A stretch of DNA of 64,000 nucleotides from JAHEEL01 sp963700375 (GTDB lineage: Bacteria; Actinomycetota; Acidimicrobiia; Spongiisociales; UBA5794). The notes under the pieces are model-generated. The model saw only the letters and a list, made by a program, of their open reading frames with translations. It did no database searches and was not told where the DNA came from. Within the stretch, counting starts at the first letter, position 1; each line of letters starts with the position of its first letter. The stretch is from assembly GCA_963700375.1 (NCBI GenBank), contig CAVOXF010000001.1, positions 1 to 64,000 on the forward strand, read 5' to 3'. Shown here in pieces: positions 45,570-54,067 of the stretch. Both the position numbers and the translations under genes were made by a program.

Positions 45570-46112
45570 CTAACCCCACTGCTCTCGTATGTCTGCAAAG
45601 CGACTCTTGATCGAGCCGTCGAATATCGTGTCTCCGATCTTGGCGACCACGCCGCCGATGAGGGACGGGTCGGTCACGACCTTGACTTGCACCGTCTTGC
45701 CGGTCGCATTGGACAGTGCCGCTTCGAGTCGCTCCACCTGGCCGGCGTCGAGCGCGACCGCGCTCTGCACCTCTGCGACGACGGTGCCCTCTTGCTCTGC
45801 GGCGATCCTGGCGAGGCGCGACGCGAGATCCTCGAGGTGCCTTGCTTCGCCAACGGCGACCACGAAGTTGATCGCTGCGACGACGACGCCGTTGACGCGC
45901 ACGCCGAGGACATCGGAGATGATCCCCTGCCTGCGGGCAACCGGAATACGGGCGTCCGTCAGCGAACTGCGCAACTCGGCGTTCTGGGCGATCGACGTCG
46001 CGGCTGAGTAGAACTCGTCGACGAACGAATCGACGTCGCCCTCGGCGCGGGCGATATCCATCAGCGCCGTGGCGTACCTGTCGAGGCGGCCGGAATCTGC
46101 AGTGTGCTCCAT
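45570..46112 (-). CDS. atpH: F1Fo ATP synthase delta subunit
   Basis: This 180-residue protein fits the OSCP/delta family: RYATALMDIARAEGDVDSFVDEF at the N-terminus and VKVVTDPSLIGGVVAKIGDTIFDGSIKSRF at the C-terminus. It starts between atpF and atpA with only a few bases on either side. It ties F1 to the b-subunit stalk. Confidence 0.94.
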   Translation of the reverse strand: MEHTADSGRLDRYATALMDIARAEGDVDSFVDEFYSAATSIAQNAELRSSLTDARIPVARRQGIISDVLGVRVNGVVVAAINFVVAVGEARHLEDLASRLARIAAEQEGTVVAEVQSAVALDAGQVERLEAALSNATGKTVQVKVVTDPSLIGGVVAKIGDTIFDGSIKSRFADIREQWG

Positions 46113-46115
46113 CAG

Positions 46116-46685
46116 CTAGCGCACTCCTCCGAGTTCATCGATGTAGCGGTCGATCAGTTCGCGCTGGAGCGCATCGTCAAGGTTCGAGCCAACGACCTTC
46201 TCGGCGACATCGATCGAGAGGCCCGCAACCTGGCGTCGGAGTTCACCGGAAATGCGCTCGCGCTCACTGGCGATCTCGCTCTCGGCCCGTGCCTTGATCT
46301 GGTCGGCCTCGACCTCGGCTCGTGCCACCACGTCGGCCTTCACCTGTTCGCCGGCAGTCCGGCCCCCGTCGACAATTTGAGCTGCCTCGGCCTTCGCCCC
46401 TGCAAGCTGTTCCTGATAGTCGTCGCGGAGACTCTGGGCCTCGACTTTGGCGGCCTCGGCAGCTTCGAGTTCGGCGCGAATCGCCTGCTGGCGGGCTTCG
46501 AGCATCTTGTTCAGCGCCGGGACGGCCCACTTCCACACGAAGAAGAAGACAATGACGAACGCGATGATGCCCGCGATCGCCTCGTTCCAGTCCGGGATCA
46601 GCAGGTCAATGCCGCTGGGTTCTGCCTCGGCGGCCGGCGTCGCCTCTTCGAAGAGGAGAAACGCCTGAGTCATGAACGACAACAT
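46116..46685 (-). CDS. atpF: F1Fo ATP synthase b subunit
   Basis: This 189-residue protein has one N-terminal membrane helix (IAGIIAFVIVFFFVWKWAVP) followed by a long charged helix (LNKMLEARQQAIRAELEAAEAAKVEAQSLRDD...) forming the peripheral stalk. AGGAGG lies nine bases before the ATG at 46685. The second ATG (MTQAFLL) is a less likely start. Confidence 0.95.
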   Translation of the reverse strand: MLSFMTQAFLLFEEATPAAEAEPSGIDLLIPDWNEAIAGIIAFVIVFFFVWKWAVPALNKMLEARQQAIRAELEAAEAAKVEAQSLRDDYQEQLAGAKAEAAQIVDGGRTAGEQVKADVVARAEVEADQIKARAESEIASERERISGELRRQVAGLSIDVAEKVVGSNLDDALQRELIDRYIDELGGVR

Positions 46686-46697
46686 TCTCAGTTCCTC

Positions 46698-46910
46698 CTA
46701 AGCGATGAAGAACAGAACGAAACCGATCAGAGCAAGCGCCTCGGTGAACGCGATACCCAAGAACATCGTCGTTCTCACCATGCCGGCAGCTTCGGGCTGA
46801 CGGGCCATCGCGCTAATGGCGCTGGCGACCACCAGACCGATACCGATACCCGGGCCGATTGCGCCAAGGCCGTACCCGATCAGGGCAATCGCACCTTTGA
46901 TCTCTTCCAT
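46698..46910 (-). CDS. atpE: F1Fo ATP synthase c subunit
   Basis: This 70-residue two-helix hairpin has the Gly-rich first helix (GPGIGIGLVVASAISAM), polar loop ARQPE and a second helix with the ion-carrying Glu57 (AFTEALALIGFV). No Gln ligand of the sodium type is visible in helix one, so proton coupling is likely. It forms the rotor ring. Confidence 0.96.
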   Translation of the reverse strand: MEEIKGAIALIGYGLGAIGPGIGIGLVVASAISAMARQPEAAGMVRTTMFLGIAFTEALALIGFVLFFIA

Positions 46911-46929
46911 TGTGTGCCTTTCCTTCTAC

Positions 46930-47748
46930 TCAGTGCTCAGGATGAACAGATGTCTGGACGTAAACCGCGGACAGCAGTGTGAAGATGTAGGCCTGCAAGA
47001 TGATGACCACGATCTCAAACATGTAGATGCCGAGGCCGAACACGAACCACGGGATGCCGATGAGGGCACGGATCCCGATGGAGCCGACGCTCGACATGAA
47101 GACCCATCCGGAGACGAGCAGCAGAGTCAGCATCAGGTGACCGGCGACCAGGTTGGCGAAGAGCCGGACGGCCAGCGTGATGGGCCGCAAGATGAACACC
47201 GACACGACCTCGATGAGGCCGACGAGCGGTCGCAAGGCCAGCGGTACGGCCTTCGGCCACGCCAGGTCGGTGAAGTAGCGGTACCCGTTCTTCTTGAAGC
47301 CGACGAACACGAAGATCACCCAGGTCAGGATCGAGAGCCCGAGCGGAATCGCCATCCGTGACGTGATCGGGAAGCTGATGAACGGGGTGACCTCGAAGGC
47401 GTTGCCGATCAGGATGAACAAGAAGATCGACAGCAGCCAGGGGAAGTACTTGATGCCTTCCGGGCCAATGATGCCCACGGCGATCTCGTCTCGCACGAAC
47501 ACCACGAGGCTCTCGATCGCCACACCGAACTTCGACGGGACGAGACCTTTGCCCCGCAGGCCGAAGAAGAGCAGCGCGACCACGATGAGCATGGCGAGGA
47601 AGATCAGGATCACAGTGCGCGTGAACCCGAACGGACCGATGCTGAAGAGCGGCTCGTTGAACCGGAACAGTTCGACCACGTTTTCCGGCCGGCAGATGAT
47701 GTCAGCGGCTGGATCGCACTCGCCGCTGGCCAGGATCAGTTGCTCCAC
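46930..47748 (-). CDS. atpB: F1Fo ATP synthase a subunit
   Basis: This 272-residue protein has five or six membrane helices. The key stretch VFILRPITLAVRLFANLVAGHLMLTLL contains the essential Arg of the proton path (AVRLFAN) and is followed by LIGIPWFVFGLGIYMFEIVVIILQAYIFTLLSAVYV. It overlaps the end of the preceding small membrane gene by 13 bp. It forms the two half-channels next to the c-ring. Confidence 0.96.
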   Translation of the reverse strand: MEQLILASGECDPAADIICRPENVVELFRFNEPLFSIGPFGFTRTVILIFLAMLIVVALLFFGLRGKGLVPSKFGVAIESLVVFVRDEIAVGIIGPEGIKYFPWLLSIFLFILIGNAFEVTPFISFPITSRMAIPLGLSILTWVIFVFVGFKKNGYRYFTDLAWPKAVPLALRPLVGLIEVVSVFILRPITLAVRLFANLVAGHLMLTLLLVSGWVFMSSVGSIGIRALIGIPWFVFGLGIYMFEIVVIILQAYIFTLLSAVYVQTSVHPEH

Positions 47749-48182
47749 TCAAGGTCCCTTTCCGCGCCGTTCATCACCGCTACCGCCTCCCAGGACAGCA
47801 GCACCAAATAGCTCACCACTACCGAGATTCCCATCGCCATGCGGTCGAGGTCGGTCACGTTGGCAATGATCAGCATCGTCACCGTGATAAGACCCAGGCG
47901 GATCAGGAACCCGAACAAGGCGGCGGCATGATACAGGTTCATGGATACACGCGCCGCCCGGGACAGGATCCAGCCGCCGAGGAGGAAGTTGGCGACCACG
48001 ACCGCGACGCCGACGAGTGCAGCGACGGCCCCTTGCCAGCCCTGCAGAATCCCGAACACCAGGGCGAGAATCGGTGCAACGACGAGGCTCCGCTTGGCGA
48101 TGTTCCTGCTGACGATGGCCTCGATCGGACGCTCGTCCGGAACGGGGCCGTAGCGCACGGCCGGATCGACATCAGATGCCAT
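47736..48182 (-). CDS. atpI: ATP synthase subunit I-like membrane protein
   Basis: This 148-residue protein has four helices (RSLVVAPILALVFGILQGW; AVAALVGVAVVVANFLLGGWIL; LFGFLIRLGLITVTMLIIANV; MAMGISVVVSYLVLLSWEAVAV). Position and size fit the AtpI/ATP synthase I family, which helps assemble the c-ring. It overlaps both flanking genes. Sequence alone does not show a strong family motif. Confidence 0.75.
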   Translation of the reverse strand: MASDVDPAVRYGPVPDERPIEAIVSRNIAKRSLVVAPILALVFGILQGWQGAVAALVGVAVVVANFLLGGWILSRAARVSMNLYHAAALFGFLIRLGLITVTMLIIANVTDLDRMAMGISVVVSYLVLLSWEAVAVMNGAERDLEWSN

Positions 48183-48423
48183 GGCTGATCCCGTCGGCGT
48201 CCTCTTCGAGCGACGCCGAGCGCACCCACATGCGATATGAGCCGACGCCGATGCCGAACAGCGACCACACGATGGTCATGACGGGACTCCACCCGGTGAA
48301 CCAGTCGAGGAGCATGCCGATGAGGAGTCCGGCGAGGATGTAGGTGAAGAAGTCGGCTCCGTCGGAGAACCCGCCGGTGACAGCCTCTTTCGGCGGGATG
48401 CCTCGACTCCTCGGACCATCCAT
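48172..48423 (-). CDS. AtpZ/AtpI-type small membrane protein
   Basis: I place the start at the ATG at 48423 (MDGPRSRGIPPKEAV), with GGGAG ten bases upstream. The product is about 83 residues with two helices around a short loop: FTYILAGLLIGMLLDWFTGWSPVMTIVWSLFGIGVGSYRMW. The LLIGxxLDxxxGxxP...GxxxG pattern is typical of the AtpZ/putative F0F1-ATPase subunit family at the head of atp operons. Its end overlaps the next gene by 11 bp. Confidence 0.75.
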   Translation of the reverse strand: MDGPRSRGIPPKEAVTGGFSDGADFFTYILAGLLIGMLLDWFTGWSPVMTIVWSLFGIGVGSYRMWVRSASLEEDADGISHGI

Positions 48424-48483
48424 CTGCAGGTATCTCCCAGGTTGCCAGGGCGAAAAGCGCGCCCCCACTTGCCGCCCCAGAGG

Positions 48484-48966
48484 CTACCTCCGGTCATCCC
48501 TGTAGTGAAACTCGGTCTGAGGATGCCCCCCTGCGTCGCTGCGCTCCGCGTCCCCCCGGCCTTCGGCTAGAACTGCGATGCCCCCCTGCGTCGTGCTGCG
48601 CTCCTCGCGTCCCCCGGCCTCCGGCCGGGGGACATGTAGGGCGGCGTGGATCGCGTCGAGGACGTCATCGGTCTCTTCTATGACGGTGTCGTCACCGAAA
48701 CGCAGCACGGACCAGCCTTTCCGGTGGAACCAACGATCCCGAGAAGCGTCGCGCTCCTCAACGTGGAGCACCCCATCAACCTCGACGATCAAACGGTGCT
48801 CGATGCATGCGAAGTCAGCGATGAATGGACCGACCGGCTCCTGCCTTCGAAATCGCACGCCGAATTGCTTGCCACGGAGGCGCGCCCACAGGATCCGCTC
48901 ACCCCTCGTCGGCTCACGGCGCATGCGACGTGCGTAACCGAGCAGTGTTCGGTCCCTCTTTGCCAT
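48484..48966 (-). CDS. DUF559 endonuclease-domain protein within a palindrome-bracketed unit
   Basis: The start is ATG at 48966 (MAKRDRTLLGYARRMRRE). Residues about 10-115 are a DUF559 domain (Vsr/PD-(D/E)XK-like nuclease fold): GERILWARLRGKQFGVRFRRQEPVGPFIADFACIEHRLIVEVDGVLHVE...DRWFHRKGWSVLRFGDDTVIE, with the likely catalytic Asp and Glu in ADFAC and VEVDG. The last about 40 codons are read from two copies of a palindromic element, so the tail is probably not part of the fold. Functions of solitary DUF559 proteins are not established; DNA nicking or repair is inferred. The gene separates glyA from the atp operon. Confidence 0.8.
   Translation of the reverse strand: MAKRDRTLLGYARRMRREPTRGERILWARLRGKQFGVRFRRQEPVGPFIADFACIEHRLIVEVDGVLHVEERDASRDRWFHRKGWSVLRFGDDTVIEETDDVLDAIHAALHVPRPEAGGREERSTTQGGIAVLAEGRGDAERSDAGGHPQTEFHYRDDRR
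48609..48633. repeat. Perfect 11-bp GC hairpin
   Basis: GTCCCCCGGCC and GGCCGGGGGAC separated by TCC. It lies inside the 3' coding end of the DUF559 gene and belongs to the palindromic element. It may also hinder transcription between glyA and atp genes. Confidence 0.7.
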
Positions 48967-49034
48967 TGCTGACCAATATGTCAACGCGCCGCAAGAGTCA
49001 AGGCACCTGTCCCCCCGGCCGTAGGACGGGGGAC

Positions 49035-49057
49035 GCGGATTCGCTCCGCGAATCCGC
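49035..49057. repeat. Perfect 10-bp hairpin of the palindromic element
   Basis: GCGGATTCGC and GCGAATCCGC separated by TCC, directly followed by the inverted 15-bp end. It lies between glyA and the DUF559 gene and could act as a glyA terminator, though without a T-run. Confidence 0.7.
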
Positions 49058-49078
49058 AGGGGGGCATCCTCGACGGGC

Positions 49079-50350
49079 CTAGGCGTAGCCTGGGAAGTTG
49101 GCGGGGTAGGCGGGGAAGGCTTCTATCAGTTCGTCGACCGCTTCCTTGATCGTTGCCACCGCATGGGGATCGTTGCGACGACGGAGCAGTTCGACGATGG
49201 CGTTGCCGAGCGTCAGCATCTGCTCCTGCTTCATGCCGACCGCGGTGACCGCCGGTGTACCCATGCGGATACCCGACGTGATGAACGGCGACCGTGTGTC
49301 AAACGGAATCGCGTTGCGGTTGAGCGTGATCCCCATCTCATCGAGGAAGATCGCGGCCTCCTTGCCGGTCAGGTCGGGATCGATGCTCGTTGTGTCAACG
49401 AGGAACATGTGGTTCTCGGTGCCGCCCGAAACCACGCGGGCGCCATCTTCGATGATCGTGTCGGCGAGTACCTTTGCATTGCGCACGATCTGCGTTGCGT
49501 ATTCGGCGAACGCCGGTTCCGACGCCTTCTTGAACGCCAATGCCTTGCCGGCGATCTGATGGTTGAACGGACCTCCCTGGGCGTACGGGAAGACGCTCTT
49601 GTCGATCGCCTTCGCGTACTCCTCCGTCGACAGGATCAACCCACCGCGGGGACCGCGCAGTGACTTGTGCGTCGTTGCGGTGACGATGTCGGCGAACGGA
49701 ACCGGGCTGGGATGAACCCGCCCGGCCACGAGGCCGGTGATGTGCGCCATGTCGACGAGCAGGACGGCGCCGACCTCGTCGGCGACCGCTCTGAAGCCGG
49801 ACCAATCCGGGATCTGCGAGTAGGCCGAATAGCCGGCGATGATCATCTTCGGCCGGTGCTCGAGCGCAAGCCTCCGCAACTCGTCCATGTCGATGCGCTC
49901 GGTCTCGGGGTCGACCCCGTAGGCCACTATGTTGAACAGGGCACCGGAGAAGCTGACGGGAGAACCGTGTGTGAGGTGGCCGCCTTGGTCGAGGCGCATC
50001 CCGAGGATCGTGTCTCCCGGCTCGAGGACGGCGAGGTAGGCGGCCATGTTGGCCTGCGAGCCGGAGTGGGCCTGCACGTTCGCGTGCTCGGCGCCGAACA
50101 ACGCCTTTGCCCGTTCGATAGCGAGGCTTTCGACAGCGTCGATCACCTCGCAGCCCTCGTAGTAGCGACGGCCGGGGTACCCCTCTGAGTACTTGTTGGT
50201 CAGCACCGAACCGACCGCCTGCAGCATGGCGTAGTCGGCGGTGTTCTCCGACGCGATGAGATGAATGTGGTTGCGCTGGCGATCGGCTTCGCGACCAATG
50301 AGGTCGGCAAGGACCGGGTCGACATCCGGCAGCGGAGTCATGTCAGTCAT
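49079..50350 (-). CDS. glyA: Serine hydroxymethyltransferase
   Basis: The start is ATG at 50350 (MTDMTPLPDVDPVLADLIGREADRQ), with a G-rich site just upstream; the product is about 423 residues. Family motifs are HIHLIASENTADYAMLQAVGSVLTNKYSEGYPGRRYYEGCE, VLLVDMAHITGLVAG, and the PLP-binding lysine in TATTHKSLRGPRGG. It converts serine and tetrahydrofolate to glycine and 5,10-methylene-tetrahydrofolate, the main one-carbon source. It is complete and unremarkable. Confidence 0.97.
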   Translation of the reverse strand: MTDMTPLPDVDPVLADLIGREADRQRNHIHLIASENTADYAMLQAVGSVLTNKYSEGYPGRRYYEGCEVIDAVESLAIERAKALFGAEHANVQAHSGSQANMAAYLAVLEPGDTILGMRLDQGGHLTHGSPVSFSGALFNIVAYGVDPETERIDMDELRRLALEHRPKMIIAGYSAYSQIPDWSGFRAVADEVGAVLLVDMAHITGLVAGRVHPSPVPFADIVTATTHKSLRGPRGGLILSTEEYAKAIDKSVFPYAQGGPFNHQIAGKALAFKKASEPAFAEYATQIVRNAKVLADTIIEDGARVVSGGTENHMFLVDTTSIDPDLTGKEAAIFLDEMGITLNRNAIPFDTRSPFITSGIRMGTPAVTAVGMKQEQMLTLGNAIVELLRRRNDPHAVATIKEAVDELIEAFPAYPANFPGYA

Positions 50351-50567
50351 AGGTGCCCCCCTGTGTGGCTCGGCAATCCAGGGTAGTGCGCACTGCGGCG
50401 GCATCCCGCCGTCAGACCGGCCTTGCCTCCGCCCGACGGTCGGCGAGCCTCATGACGGGCAACGGGCTTTGACTCAACGAACAACACGGCGCCGTCGTAG
50501 GGGCGCGAACGGCCGTTCGAGTCGGGCGAAAGGCCACCGCTCTTCGATCAGGGGATCCAGTGCTCTT

Positions 50568-50753
50568 TCAGGAGACCGGTTCGGTGGCTTCTTCGGACTC
50601 GTCGGCGGTCTCTGTGCGAGAACCGAAGATGCCCTTGATCCTGTGCCATTTGAGCTTCACAACGGCGGCAATGCCGGCCGTCCCGGCCACGGCGAGTTGA
50701 AGGATCGTGGCGGTCGAGCCCGGATCGAGGTAAGCGAAAATCGGTTGTGTCAC
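50568..50753 (-). CDS. Small one-helix membrane protein next to sulfatase genes
   Basis: The probable start is GTG at 50753 (VTQPIFAYLDPG), with AAAGGG six bases upstream; an ATG eight codons earlier is the alternative. The product is about 61 residues: a FAYLDPGSTATILQLAVAGTAGIAAVVKLKWHRIK core with one membrane helix and a charged tail. Small proteins with the YLDPGS...LQ...K..W motif often accompany membrane sulfatase-like genes. Here it directly follows one (26 bp). Role unknown. Confidence 0.65.
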   Translation of the reverse strand: MTQPIFAYLDPGSTATILQLAVAGTAGIAAVVKLKWHRIKGIFGSRTETADESEEATEPVS

Positions 50754-50779
50754 GCGCGCCCTTTCATGCTGATACACAT

Positions 50780-52402
50780 CTATCGGCCCGAAAGAGCAGA
50801 AATTGAGCGGAGACGGTCAGAAATCTCGACCACCGGGAGATCATGGACGTTCTCGCGCGGCGCCCAGTAGCTTCGGTCAGGCAGGGGCTCGAAGTCCATG
50901 CCGAGGGAACACGCTGCAAGCTGCCTCATCGTGTTGACCGTCGTCACGGCGGGCCTGTCCTGGTCGCACCACTCGGGCAAGCGAATCGCCGACAGCACGG
51001 ACATCCGTTCGATCACGGCCTCATCGGTCCACTCATCGTGGTTCAACATCAATTGGCCGCGAGAATCGGGTCCGTGATCGGCCACGACGAGGATCGCCAG
51101 GTTCGGATCTTGCTCGAGCAGCGAGTCGATGCTGGCGAGGACCTCCCGATCTACGCACTCGACTTGACCCACGTATCGTGCGCGCGCTTCATCGACCATG
51201 GCGTCGGACGCCCCGGGATTGACGAGATGGAGGCCGGCCCCGACACCTTGCGGGTTGATCCGGCAGGAAGCATCGAGTTGAGCCGGTGCGTGCGGGACGG
51301 TCATGTGAGCCAGAATCAGCTGGGGCGAAGACGCGTCGGCGTCGAGTCGATCCGGGAGCTCGCGAATCTGCTGCAGACCCACCGAGGTAAACGGGTGCGC
51401 AAAGAACGCACGCTGGATCGGAGCAAACGGCGTGAGCTGTCCAACGGCCCAGAGAGACGTCCGGAGAATCCCGGTCCGATAGCACTCGTCGATCCACGAA
51501 CTGCAGCGCGATCCCGGCCAGCCGTTTTCGGACTTGACGATGGTGTAGCCAGCCTCGCGAAAGCCGCCAACGAAGGGATTGACGCCAGACAGCAACTCGC
51601 GCATCCTGACCAGATCGTCTTCGGTCCGGATACCCTCATCGAATGGGTAGTCCATTGCCATCATCGAGGACAGTGAGGCGTAGGTGATGCTGTAGTTGGT
51701 GACGGCGTCATCCCGAACCGCGAAGCCCCGGCGCTCGAGTGCATCCGTGAGAGATGGACGGTCGAAGCTGTAGTCGCCGGCGAGTACGTCCTCGCGTGCA
51801 TACCCGTCGAGAATCAGCAGAACCGTGTTGGGATGCTCGGCCCCGTCGACGACAGCCACGGGAGGACTCGGAGCCCGGACCAACTTGGGGGCGACGGCTG
51901 ATGCCATGGTGAGAACGATGGCGAACCCAAGGCCGGTCGCCATGATTGCGAACCAATCCCGCTCCGCGTAGTGCGCCGCGGCCCACACAATCGCCACCGG
52001 AATGAGCACCGACGCGATATCTCCGATGGCAGAGACCCCGAACGGCGCGGCGACCACCCTGCCGACGATCGTCCAGTAGATCCAGGTGAAGCACACGAAG
52101 ACGAGAGCCGCGGTCACCGCCAGCGAACGCCGGAGGTTCCTGCGAAACATCAGGAAGTACAGCAGCAGCGCCATGACCGTGGCGATGACTCCCACCACGG
52201 CAGTGCTGATGAACGCGATCCCGAGCGTGGCAGCGTGAATGCCCTGCATGATCTGAGTCAGAAGACCGGGAATCATGGTCACGAGAACGACCGGGACGAT
52301 CCAAAGCACGTCCGGGAGATCAGACGCCCGCGATTCGCTTTCGTTCTCTGTTCCGGCGGTCCCGTCGGGTACACGATCACGATCCAGAGTTTGATTTGTC
52401 AC
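50780..52402 (-). CDS. Membrane-bound sulfatase/alkaline-phosphatase-superfamily protein
   Basis: The start is GTG at 52402 (VTNQTLDRDRV); the product is about 540 residues. Five N-terminal membrane helices (VLWIVPVVLVTMIPGLL to IMATGLGFAIVLTMASAVA) precede an extracellular sulfatase-fold domain: NTVLLILDGYAREDVLAGDYSFDRPSL, then TNYSITYASLSSMMAMDYPFDEG with the probable Thr/Ser nucleophile, ILAHMTVPHAP and ILVVADHGPDSRG. It resembles the group that adds or removes phospho-linked groups on envelope polymers, such as LtaS/EptA relatives. It is a paralogue of the upstream neighbour and shares its layout. The substrate is unknown. Confidence 0.8.
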   Translation of the reverse strand: MTNQTLDRDRVPDGTAGTENESESRASDLPDVLWIVPVVLVTMIPGLLTQIMQGIHAATLGIAFISTAVVGVIATVMALLLYFLMFRRNLRRSLAVTAALVFVCFTWIYWTIVGRVVAAPFGVSAIGDIASVLIPVAIVWAAAHYAERDWFAIMATGLGFAIVLTMASAVAPKLVRAPSPPVAVVDGAEHPNTVLLILDGYAREDVLAGDYSFDRPSLTDALERRGFAVRDDAVTNYSITYASLSSMMAMDYPFDEGIRTEDDLVRMRELLSGVNPFVGGFREAGYTIVKSENGWPGSRCSSWIDECYRTGILRTSLWAVGQLTPFAPIQRAFFAHPFTSVGLQQIRELPDRLDADASSPQLILAHMTVPHAPAQLDASCRINPQGVGAGLHLVNPGASDAMVDEARARYVGQVECVDREVLASIDSLLEQDPNLAILVVADHGPDSRGQLMLNHDEWTDEAVIERMSVLSAIRLPEWCDQDRPAVTTVNTMRQLAACSLGMDFEPLPDRSYWAPRENVHDLPVVEISDRLRSISALSGR

Positions 52403-52447
52403 GCGACCATCCCAGCGAGACTGCAGGCTTCTCCCGGCTCCCAAGGG

Positions 52448-54067
52448 TTATCGGTAGGATGCGGGCGATATTGAGTCCATACGTCCAGTGACTTCGACGA
52501 TGGCCTCCTCCACCTCTTCCGCGGCCGGAGCGACGAAGTTGCGATCCGGCAACTCGTCAATCGGGGTGCCCAGCGCACAGCCAATCGCCCGCCGGACTGT
52601 GTTGATCGTCGTGCGCGCCGGACCGCGCTCCTCGCACTCCGCCGGCATGCGGACGGCCGAGAGGACACCCATTCGTTCAAGGAGTTCCCCGTCGGTCCAG
52701 TCGACGACATCCTTGGCAAACTGGGCCTGTGAATCGGGACCGTGATCGGACATCAGGACGATCTCGATGTCCTCGTCCGTAGCGATCAGCCGATCGATGG
52801 TCGCGATCACCTCGTCGTTGATGCACTGCAATTGCTCGATGTAGCGGCCGCGGGCAACCCCCCGCTCCTCCTCGGTGCTGTCGGCGTGCGAGAGCAGCAG
52901 TCCGACACGATCGGCGGAAACGATGAAGTCGCACGCTGCGTTCAGCTGAGTCGGCGGGTGGGGCACGGTCACGTGGGCAAACGCGAAGAGCGGATCGGTT
53001 GCGGCAACGTCGACGAGGTCGCCCAACTCGCGAATGTGCTGGAGTCCGATAGCCGTGAACGGATGCGGCATGAACATCCGTTGGACCGCGGCGAGCGGTG
53101 ACATCTGGCCGATTGACCACAGCGTGCGGCTGGCGAGACCCGTTCGGTGACAGCGATCGGGCGTGCTTCCACACAGCGATCCGGCCCACGCGTTCTCGAA
53201 CATGAGGGTCTCATACCCGGCAGCGTCGAATGTGTGCATGAGGCTTCCGTCACCGGAAAGCAACCGCCGCATGCGATCCATCGACGCGTCAGAGCGGGCG
53301 CCCTCCTCGAATGGATAGTCGGCCGCCATCATCGACGACAACGACGTGTGCGTCACGCTGTAGTTGGCGATGGCGTCGTCGCGGATCAGGAACCCGCGCT
53401 CCGTCAACGCGTCGAGGAACGCCGTGTTGTCGAACCCGTACAGGTCGGCAAGCACGTCGGCCCTCGCGTATCCGTCAACGACCAGCACCACGACGTTGGG
53501 GTGTGGACCGGGAGGAGCCGCCGGGAGCGAGAGGTCCGAGGTTCCGACCAGGCGCGGAACCATGCCGTAGCCAAGGATGACCAGTACGCCGATGAGCGCA
53601 CCGTCGACGACGACGATGAAGCGGTCTCGGTCGGCGTATCGCACCGCTGCCCACAACAGGGCGCCGGCGATGAACACCGGCATGATGTCGGTCAAGATCG
53701 CGATGCGGGTGAGGTTCGCCAACCCCTCACCGATGGCCGTCCATGGCGGCCACGAGAAGACCGCAACCATGAGAACGGCGGTCACCCCTGTGGATCGTCG
53801 GAGATCCCTCTTGAACGCGAAGTAGTAGAGGAGCGCCCATGTGACAACCGCCACAACGGCGAGCAGAGCGGTCGTCGAGACATACAGGACCGTCCGGAAT
53901 GCATGAACGCCAAACACCCACTGGTACAGCAGGCCCGGGTACAGCACCGCGAGCACAGGGGCCAGGATCCAGACCGCGACCGGCAGGTCGTTGGCGACGG
54001 ACGGGCGCTGGAGCCCCTCGGTGCCGGCGCCCCCCGAAGTGACGGGGGCGACGCCCGATTCATTCAC
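52448..54067 (-). CDS. Membrane-bound sulfatase/alkaline-phosphatase-superfamily protein (paralogue)
   Basis: The start is GTG at 54067, sharing GTGA with the tsaC stop; the product is about 539 residues. It has the same design as the next gene: about five helices (PVAVWILAPVLAVLYPGLLYQW onward), then PNVVVLVVDGYARADVLADLYGFDNTAFLDALTERGF, ANYSVTHTSLSSMMAADYPFEEG, FAHVTVPHPPTQ and IVLMSDHGPDSQ. The two proteins share motif order and spacing, indicating tandem duplication. The coupling to tsaC suggests cotranscription. Substrate unknown; a role in envelope glycan or lipid modification is inferred. Confidence 0.8.
   Translation of the reverse strand: MNESGVAPVTSGGAGTEGLQRPSVANDLPVAVWILAPVLAVLYPGLLYQWVFGVHAFRTVLYVSTTALLAVVAVVTWALLYYFAFKRDLRRSTGVTAVLMVAVFSWPPWTAIGEGLANLTRIAILTDIMPVFIAGALLWAAVRYADRDRFIVVVDGALIGVLVILGYGMVPRLVGTSDLSLPAAPPGPHPNVVVLVVDGYARADVLADLYGFDNTAFLDALTERGFLIRDDAIANYSVTHTSLSSMMAADYPFEEGARSDASMDRMRRLLSGDGSLMHTFDAAGYETLMFENAWAGSLCGSTPDRCHRTGLASRTLWSIGQMSPLAAVQRMFMPHPFTAIGLQHIRELGDLVDVAATDPLFAFAHVTVPHPPTQLNAACDFIVSADRVGLLLSHADSTEEERGVARGRYIEQLQCINDEVIATIDRLIATDEDIEIVLMSDHGPDSQAQFAKDVVDWTDGELLERMGVLSAVRMPAECEERGPARTTINTVRRAIGCALGTPIDELPDRNFVAPAAEEVEEAIVEVTGRMDSISPASYR

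Larger units (their letters stand above)
48521..49069. mobile_element. 549-bp unit with 15-bp inverted ends around the DUF559 gene
   Basis: GGATGCCCCCCTGCG at 48521-48535 is matched by its perfect reverse complement at 49055-49069. A second direct copy of the end (without the first G) is at 48577-48590. Each copy leads inward into stem-loops: the pair 49035-49044/49048-49057 is a perfect 10-bp stem, and 48609-48619/48623-48633 a perfect 11-bp stem, each with a 3-base loop. A related imperfect hairpin is at 49009-49034. The right end is 10 bp from the glyA stop. I see no target duplication. This resembles a REP/BIME or MITE-like unit with its own nuclease gene. Confidence 0.6.

Noticed and set aside
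48521..49069. Classical insertion sequence between glyA and atp genes
   Set aside because: No transposase motif or target-site duplication is visible; only a DUF559 domain is encoded, so it is reported as a possible unusual element instead.
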